64,000 bases of DNA from Viola odorata (taxonomy: Eukaryota; Streptophyta; Magnoliopsida; Malpighiales; Violaceae): assembly GCA_963691705.1 (NCBI GenBank), contig OY829537.1, forward strand, positions 61,666,304 to 61,730,303, in the 5' to 3' direction. Shown in pieces: positions 57,404-64,000 of this stretch. Under the pieces are notes generated by a model. That model made no database searches. It was not told where the DNA came from and was given only the letters and a program-made list of their open reading frames with translations. The translations under genes and the position numbers were made by a program. Each line of letters opens with the position of its first letter. Position 1 is the first letter of the stretch.

Positions 57404-58392
57404 ATCTCCCCCTTTTTGATGATGACAACCACAAATTAATTTAAGACAATATGAACATGCAATTTTAAATTAAATCTCAAAGGAGAAGAATTACTCCCCT
57501 ATATCTTTGCCGAAATGCTCCCCCTATCGATATGCTACCAAATTGATCATATCAATTTGATTATGGAGCCTCAATGCTCCCCCTACATAAAAGCGTTAGT
57601 GCACATGGAGCATAGCAAAGAATCAAAATTGCTCCCACATATTTTCTCCCCCACATATACATTTTCTCCCCCTTTGTCATTAACAAAAAGGGAAAACAAC
57701 ATCAAAATATTTCTACCAATTAATTAAGGTAAGGAAAATATTTAAGGAGCAAGCATAATGTAAATAGTACTTCATAAATTATTACAACAATTATCCAATT
57801 CAAAAATTATTACAAACCATAAATGCAAAGAAGTTAAAGAATATTAAACATGAAATGGATTTCTGACAACGTAATCTCTCGTTTAGAATTTTTTTTTTTT
57901 TTTAAGGCTAACACAATTTGAAAGAGAAAAAAATTTGAAAATCTGAATTTTTTAAGTGTTTTTGTCGAAGGTTTCATGGTTACCCTCATGGGTGAGTTCA
58001 TGCCCATGACCCTGAAATTTTATAGGAGAACGAAGAGTTCATGGTCACCCTCATGGGTGAGCTCATGCCCATATGACGTTCTTCCCCATCAATTTTGAAG
58101 TACGAAATAGTTCATGGGTAGCATCATGGTTTAATACAGCAAACCATCTGCTCAACTATGAGACCAGTTTTTCAGCAATTTGAATTTCAAAATGCATTTT
58201 TCTTACCTTTATACAATTAATAAAAGCCTCATAATCTAATGTAAAATCAATTTCAACCCATTTCTCAATGATCAATCATAAATAAATCATATATATCATA
58301 TCATATTGCCAAAAATTAGAAAGGAAATGTCCGATTTTACCAATATCAAAGCTAGATATCAAGAGAAAGATAGAGAGAGGATAATTAAATTC
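57404..58392 (-). other. 3' untranslated region of the copia element with several polypurine tracts
   Basis: Seen on the + strand as pyrimidine tracts: ATCTCCCCCTTTTT directly against the LTR (57404-57417), then GCTCCCCCT at 57517-57525 and 57576-57584, TTCTCCCCC at 57644-57652 and TTCTCCCCCTTT at 57664-57675. A duplicated block containing CCCTCATGGGTGAG and TTCATGCCCATG lies at about 57973-58075. No ORF; the env-like gene of some Sireviruses is absent. Confidence 0.7.
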
Positions 58393-60627
58393 TTACTCAA
58401 ATGGATAGCAAATACCTATTTCATGTCTTAGTTCCACAAAACGTTCCTTGGCAAGAGCTTTTGTGAAAATGCCTGCAAGTTGATTATTAGTACCAACAAA
58501 TTCAAGCATAATATCCCCTTTAGCTAAATGATCACGAATAAAATGGTGTCTTACATCAATGTGCTTAGTTCGTGAGTGACAAATAGGATTTTTGGTCAAT
58601 TTAATGGCACTTTGATTATCACAAAAGATAGGAATTTTACAAAACTTAAGACCAAAATCTTCTAAAGTTTGTTTCATCCATAAAATTTGAGTAACACAAG
58701 ATCCGGTGGCAAAATATTCAGCTTCCGTAGTAGAAATAGCTACCGAATTTTGTTTCTTACTAGACCAAGATACCATATCTTGTCCTAAAAATTGACATGT
58801 ACCACTAGTGCTTTTCCTATCGGTTTTAGAACCGGCAAAATCTGAATCGATATAGTCAATTAGTTCAATACTAGTCCCTTTCGGGTACCAAAGACCTAAT
58901 TTAGATGTACCTTTCAAATATTTGAAAATTCTTTTCAAGGCAATTAAGTGAGACTCTTTAGGACAAGATTGAAAATGAGCAAATAGACAAACACTAAACA
59001 TGATATCCGGTCTACTTGCCGTTAAGTATAAAAGACTTCCGATCATACCTCGATATAGTGTGATATCTACATCTTTACCATCTTCATCTTTGTCGAGGTT
59101 GACGGATGGACTTAGGGGAATAGGAATCTCCTTGACATCATTGTATCCATATTTGGTGAGGAGATCTTTGATGTATTTGGCTTGGTTGATAAAAATACCT
59201 TCTTGAGATTGACGTATTTGAAGTCCAAGGAAGAACGTCAATTCTCTCATCATGCTCATCTCAAATTCACTATGCATACATTTCTCAAAATCCTTGCACA
59301 TAGAACTATTAGTAGAACCAAAAATAATATCATCGACATAAATTTGCACAATAAGCATGTTTTTGCCATCTTGCTTTGTAAAAAGTGTAGGATCAATTTT
59401 TCCCATCTTAAAACCATTTTTCAACAAGAATTTACTTAAACGATCATACCAAGCTTTAGGAGCTTGTTTAAGACCGTACAAAGCCTTTTCCAATTTAAAC
59501 ACATGGTTAGGAAATTTATGATCTTCAAAACCGGGGGGTTGTTTCACATACACTTCTTCCATAATAAAACCATTCAAAAAAGCACTTTTAACATCCATTT
59601 GAAACAAATTCATGTTCATATGACATGCAAAGGCTAATAACATACGAATGGCTTCAAGTCTAGCAACCGGGGCAAATGTCTCATCAAAATCAATACCTTC
59701 TTGTTGGTTATACCCTTGGGCTACCAATCTAGCTTTATTTCTAATGACATTTCCCAACTCATCAAGTTTGTTTCTAAAAACCCACTTGGTACCAATGATA
59801 GTGTGGTTACTAGGCCTAGGAACTAATTTCCAAACACAATTTCGTTCAAATTGATTTAGTTCCTCTTGCATGGCAATCATCCAATATTCATCATGCAAAG
59901 CATCATCAAATTTCTTAGGTTCAAATTGAGAAATAAAGGCATGATAATCATTCAAATTTTTAAGAGAAGAGCGAGTGGCAATACCTTTGCTATGGATATT
60001 ACCTATGATTTGCTCTTGCGGATGTGCTTCCATGATTTTCCAAGGTTTGGAACTTGAGGGGCCTTGATCATTTTGATTGACTACTTCATTTGCATCCTCA
60101 AGCACTTCTTCTTCCGACTCTTTCTCCTCTTGAATTTCTAGGCTATCTAGTGATGGAGAGTTGTTCTTTAAGTTGTCAAGAGATAACAAAGGAGGATTGA
60201 CTTGAAGGCTTCCAAAATCTTCCTCTACATCACTATCTATCTTTTTCACACTTTGAAAAGGATTAGTTTCATCAAAAGCAATATGCATGGATTCTTCTAC
60301 AACTAGAGTTCTTTTATTAAACACTCTATATGCTTTGCTAGTAATAGAATAACCAAGAAACATACCTTCATCCGACTTTGCATCAAATTTGCCCAAATTA
60401 TCTTTGATGTTAAGAATAAAACATTTACATCCAAAGACTCTAAAGTAAGTAATGGTGGCTTTCTTATCATGCCATAATTCGAAAGGAGTTTTATTAAGCA
60501 ATGGTCGAATTAGAACACGATTTAAAACGTAGCATGCGGTTGCAACGGCTTCGGCCCAAAAATATTTTAGTGTATTATGCTCATTTAAAAGAGTTCTAGC
60601 CGTTTCTTGCAAAGTTCTATTTTTCCT
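58393..60627 (-). pseudogene. copia integrase C-terminus, reverse transcriptase and RNase H
   Basis: Open frame reading [14 protein letters not shown] onward from the stop at 60628-60630. The integrase tail ([36 protein letters not shown]) runs to about 60270. RT follows: [40 protein letters not shown] and the catalytic YVDDIIFG near 59335. RNase H has [28 protein letters not shown] and FCDNQSAI. It ends at 58393 in [11 protein letters not shown]. The 739-codon block has no stop, but it can only be made as part of the polyprotein, which is cut off upstream. Its role is cDNA synthesis. Confidence 0.87.
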
Positions 60628-61539
60628 CTAAACTACCCCATTTTGTTGAGGAGTGCGAGGACAAGAAAAATTGTGAAAAATACCATTTTCATTGCAAAAA
60701 TCTTGAAACATGTCATTTTCAAATTCACCACCATGATCACTTTTAATTTTGAAAATTTTGGAACCTTTTTCATTTTGAATACGTTTGCAAAGTTGTTTGA
60801 ATTTTTCACATGCATCATTTTTATGAGCCAAGAAAATAACCCAAGTAAATCTAGAGTAATCATCCACAATAACAAAAACAAATCTCTTACCTCCCACACT
60901 TACCGTTCTCATAGGACCGAATAACTCAAGGTGTAGGAGTTGTAATGGCCTTGAAGTTGAAACGGATTTGATAGGCTTGAAGGAACTCTTAATTTGCTTC
61001 CCATATTGACATGCATCACACAAGCCTTCTTTCTCATACTTCATCTTAGGTAAGCCTCTCACAAGCTCTTTCCTAGAAAGCTTTGCAATATTTTCCATTC
61101 CTACATGCACAAGTCTTCTATGCCAAATGGATGGATTATCTACTAATGCACTTAAACATGTATAATCATTGTTAGGAATGTCATTTAAATCAATCATATA
61201 TATGTTCCCAACTCTATTACCAATGAAAACTAAAACACGTGTGAAAATATTTCTAACTTCACAATGAGTAGAAGTAAAAATAACAATTAAATCTTTATCA
61301 CACAATTGACTAATGCTCAATAAATTAAATTTCAAGCCATGCACAAATAAAACATGTTCAATAGAGGGAGAATGTCCAACTTTACCGATGCCCGAAACTT
61401 TACGTTTTAGGTTATCTCCAAATCGCATGTTCCCTCTATCTTCTTCCTTCAAATGGGTGAATTTCGATTTATCACCCGTTATGTGCCTCGAACACCCGCT
61501 ATCCAAGTACCATTTATTTGCATGGGGTTTTTGGCACAT
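60628..61539 (-). pseudogene. copia protease and integrase, catalytic residues altered
   Basis: From about 61539: MCQKPHANKWYLDSGCSRHI, with the protease site DSG. The integrase H-H-C-C region (WHRRLVHVGMENI ... LCDACQYGKQ) is at about 60995-61130. The first catalytic Asp position reads LLHLELFGP (about 60925), a Glu instead of Asp. The second is intact in SDHGGEF (about 60730). The frame ends in TAG at 60628-60630 just after QQNGV V, exactly where the catalytic Glu belongs. Two further in-frame TAG codons separate gag from this block (61540-61555). Integration function is lost. Confidence 0.85.
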
Positions 61540-61551
61540 CTACAAAACAGA

Positions 61552-63330
61552 CTAGTTAGTTTTAGGAACCCAAACACGTTTGGGTCCTTCCTTAGTAAAT
61601 GCACTCTTTTGTGCCCACATTTGTTTTGCATAAATAACACCTTTACGAATGTAGCAAAAATATGACAAATGACCATTTTTATTGCAATAGCTACATTTAT
61701 ACAAAGGTCTATCATGTGAGTGATTTGAAGAGCTAGCATTGTTACAAGTACTTGCCTTAACAAAAGAAGTTTTAGAATTACTCATGCTAGTATAATGATT
61801 GAATCCAATACCTCTTCTATCACCACTAGTCTTTTGATCATTTAAGCAATCTTGGTGACTTTGTGCACTTTGAATATATTTAGCTAAAGTAGCTTCAAGA
61901 ACTTTAATCTTTTCATTTAAAATAGCTACTTCCTTACTAGATTTTGCACACATTTCACAAATAGCATTTTCATTTTTGAGCTTATTACATGCATTCTCAA
62001 GTAATTTATTTTCACTAGTTAACCTTTCATTTAGTTCTTCTAGTTCACTAATGTCCTTTTTAAGGTTATCTAGTTCCTTAATAAGTTTTGCATTTTTCTT
62101 GCACATTTCTTTAAAATGTGTACCTAGATCATTAAAAGCTTCTTGCAATTGATCAAAAGAATAATTATTATCACTAACCGAATCATTGTCGCTATCTTCT
62201 TTAGCCATGAGGGAGAATTTGGTTTCTTCATCGGAGGAGTTATCTTCATTTGCAAAGAAGCATATGTTGGAAATCTCTTCTTCTCCTTCCGATTGGGATT
62301 GATTGCTTTCTTCTTCAACTTCATCATCATCCCAAGTTGAAGCTTTTAGAGCTCTTCTAGGATACCTCCGAGTATCCTTCACATCTTTAGAGCCTCTTTT
62401 CTCAATTCTCTTTTTCTTATCAAGGTTGGGACATTCACTCTTAACATGACCTGATTTTTCACATTCATAACACACAACACGGTCATTCTTAAATTGGTAT
62501 TTAGAAGAGTTAGGATGTTCACCTTGATACCTTTGCTTCTTCTCGTAATTTTGCCAAAATTTCTTGAATTTTCTAGCAAAGAGAGCTAAGGACTCAATAT
62601 CTTCTTCATCTCCTTGAGCCTTGCTAACAAATGCTACATTGTTGCTCTTGACATTTTGCACTTCCGGTTCACCCATTTTGAGTTTGTACTCAAATGCCGT
62701 AAGAGAGCCAACAAGTTGAGAAAAGGTAGGTCTTCTTTCAAGCTCATCAAAAATAGAGGTCTTGGCATTCCAAGAGTTATGTAAAATACTAAGAAGTTTT
62801 CTTACCATCTCCTCATCACTAGGAGCCCATCCAAGATTTCCCATAGCATTGCAAATATTTTGAATTCTAGTGCTTAAATCATAAATAGACTCACCACTCT
62901 TCATACCTAGTAATTCATACTCACGCTTGAGTGTGTTGAGTCGAATGGTTCTTACTTGAGGAGTGCCTTCATGTGCCGTCTCCAAGGCTAACCAAACATA
63001 TCTAGACAATTTGCAAGCATTAACACGATTAAATTCGTTAGGTGAAATTGCACAAAATAAAGCAAACCTTGCCTTGTCTTCACTTTGCATTCTTGCAATT
63101 GATCCGGCTGACCATCTAGCAAATGGAAGAGGTTTTATTGATCCATCTTCAGCAGCTGGTTCCATGGGAAAATCAAATCCATGTAGAACACAATCCAACA
63201 TAATTTGATCTTGTCCACCTAGGAAGGCTAACATCTTTGTCTTCCATTGCAAATAGTTATTTCTATCAAGATAAGGTGGACGGTTGAGTGCAGCACTTTC
63301 TTTGTGAACATATAGTCCCTCTTGAGCCAT
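61552..63330 (-). CDS. copia (Sirevirus-like) gag
   Basis: The ATG at 63330 (MAQEGLYVHKESAAL) is preferred to an upstream non-ATG start. It runs about 592 residues, open to TAG at 61552-61554. The UBN2-type gag core covers residues about 15-220 (PPYLDRNNYLQWKTKMLAFL, ARFALFCAISPNEFNRV, LKREYELLGMKSGESIYD). Zinc knuckle 1, CYECEKSGHVKSEC, is at about 62435-62475. An acidic region (EEESNQSQSEGEEE) and a coiled coil at about 61960-62130 follow, then a second knuckle CSYCNKNGHLSYFC at about 61650-61690. The long tail and coiled coil fit Sirevirus gags, which are longer than other copia gags. It would form the particle. Confidence 0.85.
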   Translation of the reverse strand: MAQEGLYVHKESAALNRPPYLDRNNYLQWKTKMLAFLGGQDQIMLDCVLHGFDFPMEPAAEDGSIKPLPFARWSAGSIARMQSEDKARFALFCAISPNEFNRVNACKLSRYVWLALETAHEGTPQVRTIRLNTLKREYELLGMKSGESIYDLSTRIQNICNAMGNLGWAPSDEEMVRKLLSILHNSWNAKTSIFDELERRPTFSQLVGSLTAFEYKLKMGEPEVQNVKSNNVAFVSKAQGDEEDIESLALFARKFKKFWQNYEKKQRYQGEHPNSSKYQFKNDRVVCYECEKSGHVKSECPNLDKKKRIEKRGSKDVKDTRRYPRRALKASTWDDDEVEEESNQSQSEGEEEISNICFFANEDNSSDEETKFSLMAKEDSDNDSVSDNNYSFDQLQEAFNDLGTHFKEMCKKNAKLIKELDNLKKDISELEELNERLTSENKLLENACNKLKNENAICEMCAKSSKEVAILNEKIKVLEATLAKYIQSAQSHQDCLNDQKTSGDRRGIGFNHYTSMSNSKTSFVKASTCNNASSSNHSHDRPLYKCSYCNKNGHLSYFCYIRKGVIYAKQMWAQKSAFTKEGPKRVWVPKTN

Positions 63331-63370
63331 TTGATCTTGCACTTGAGGCAATTAAACCTACAAAACAAGT

Positions 63371-63390
63371 GACCTTTCTCCGCTACCAAT
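63371..63390 (-). other. primer binding site of the copia element
   Basis: Read on the - strand, TTGGTAGCGGAGAAAGG starts within 2 nt of the LTR end. It resembles the initiator-Met tRNA complement only in the TTGGTA start. Confidence 0.5.
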
Positions 63391-64000
63391 TGAAATACGA
63401 TGTTATCCCAATAAACCCGGCCTAGAGGGGGGGTGAATAGGCAAATATAAATTGAACACAAGGAGTTGAAATTAAATGCGGAAATAAAAACACAAGGAGT
63501 TATAGTGGTTCCAATTCCTCAATGAATTGTACTCCACTACCTAAGAGCCTCACCCTTAGGATTTTGAATAACGACACTTCGTTATTTACCTTGAGTTTTT
63601 ACGGGTTCAACTCCAACCTTACACCTTGGTTTTTCTGGGATCAACCAATTAACCTTACACTTGGTTTTTGCGGGCTCAACCAATAAACCTTACAATTTAA
63701 GTGTTCAGTACACTTACAAAACCTTCACAATTGAAATGGTGAAATTGCAACAAATAATTGGTGTATAAATAATAAATGTATGATTCACAATAACACCAAT
63801 AAATGAACAATATTACCTCAAGAAGAAAGCAAAACAAACTCGAATTGAAAGACGCAAGAATGGTTGAAAACCGATGTGTGAAGCTTGCGTTGTAAAACTT
63901 TAATTTAAGGGAGTTTGTAAATGTGATTTGTGTATATTAAAACTTGTAAAATGCTTTCTTGAATTTTTATAACTCATCTTAGATGAGTATTTATAGTAGC
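63391..64000 (-). repeat. 5' LTR of the copia element, truncated by the window end
   Basis: Closely matches 56509-57090 apart from the indel noted there. The - strand TATAAATA box is at 63988-63995, so the window stops just at the promoter of the element. Confidence 0.88.

Larger units (their letters stand above)
56509..64000 (-). mobile_element. Ty1/copia element, Sirevirus-like, on the - strand, running off the window
   Basis: LTRs at 56509-57403 and from 63391 past the window end. The internal order on the - strand is primer site, gag, protease, integrase, reverse transcriptase, RNase H, which is the copia order. The long gag with two zinc knuckles and a coiled coil, and the cluster of polypurine tracts before the 3' LTR, point to the Sirevirus (SIRE) group. 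The reverse transcriptase part is open, while the integrase carries two changes at catalytic positions. The target duplication cannot be checked because the right flank is outside. Confidence 0.88.

Overview
This window is nuclear DNA of a flowering plant, probably a eudicot. The evidence is introns with GT-AG borders, plant-type retrotransposon lineages (Athila, Tat, Sirevirus-like copia), plant mariner, PIF/Harbinger, MULE and hAT elements, and two plant host genes: a myristoylated CDK-like kinase and a DUF579 xylan methyltransferase. Most of the sequence is nested transposons. I see no rRNA, tRNA or CRISPR array.

Layout. 1-15024: a decayed Athila-type Ty3/gypsy element on the + strand. Its 5' LTR is cut by the window edge, its 3' LTR is 13588-15024, and its 3' untranslated region holds a 258-bp tandem repeat and a 5'-truncated hAT transposon. 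15025-19064: a gene-poor stretch with two small convergent unknown ORFs and short tandem repeats. 19065-20627: a solo LTR with a perfect 5-bp target duplication. About 20823-22600: a broken plant mariner-like (DD39D) element on the - strand. About 23560-42860: a three-level nest in which an old hAT (- strand) was entered by a PIF/Harbinger-like element (24196-41413), which was entered by a 16-kb Tat-lineage gypsy element (24486-40439). About 43800-45130: a LINE 3' fragment. 45357-48581: a young-looking MULE with 345-bp terminal inverted repeats and a FAR1-like transposase. 49146-53909: an eight-exon CDK-like kinase gene. 55029-55886: a xylan methyltransferase gene broken by one in-frame stop. 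56509 to the end: a Sirevirus-like copia element on the - strand.

The most striking structure is inside the Tat element. Downstream of pol, on the opposite strand, lie two tandem three-exon genes (about 732 and 697 codons) of the same design: a gypsy-associated domain in exon 1, a linker exon, and a long coiled-coil exon. Every splice junction I can place keeps frame, so both read as intact. In the same element the sense gag-pol is dead: reverse transcriptase deletion, in-frame stops, frameshifts and loss of the integrase catalytic Glu. The two LTRs still match closely.

The host genes lie between recent insertions: the MULE ends about 565 bp upstream of the kinase start, and the copia element begins about 620 bp downstream of the methyltransferase stop.
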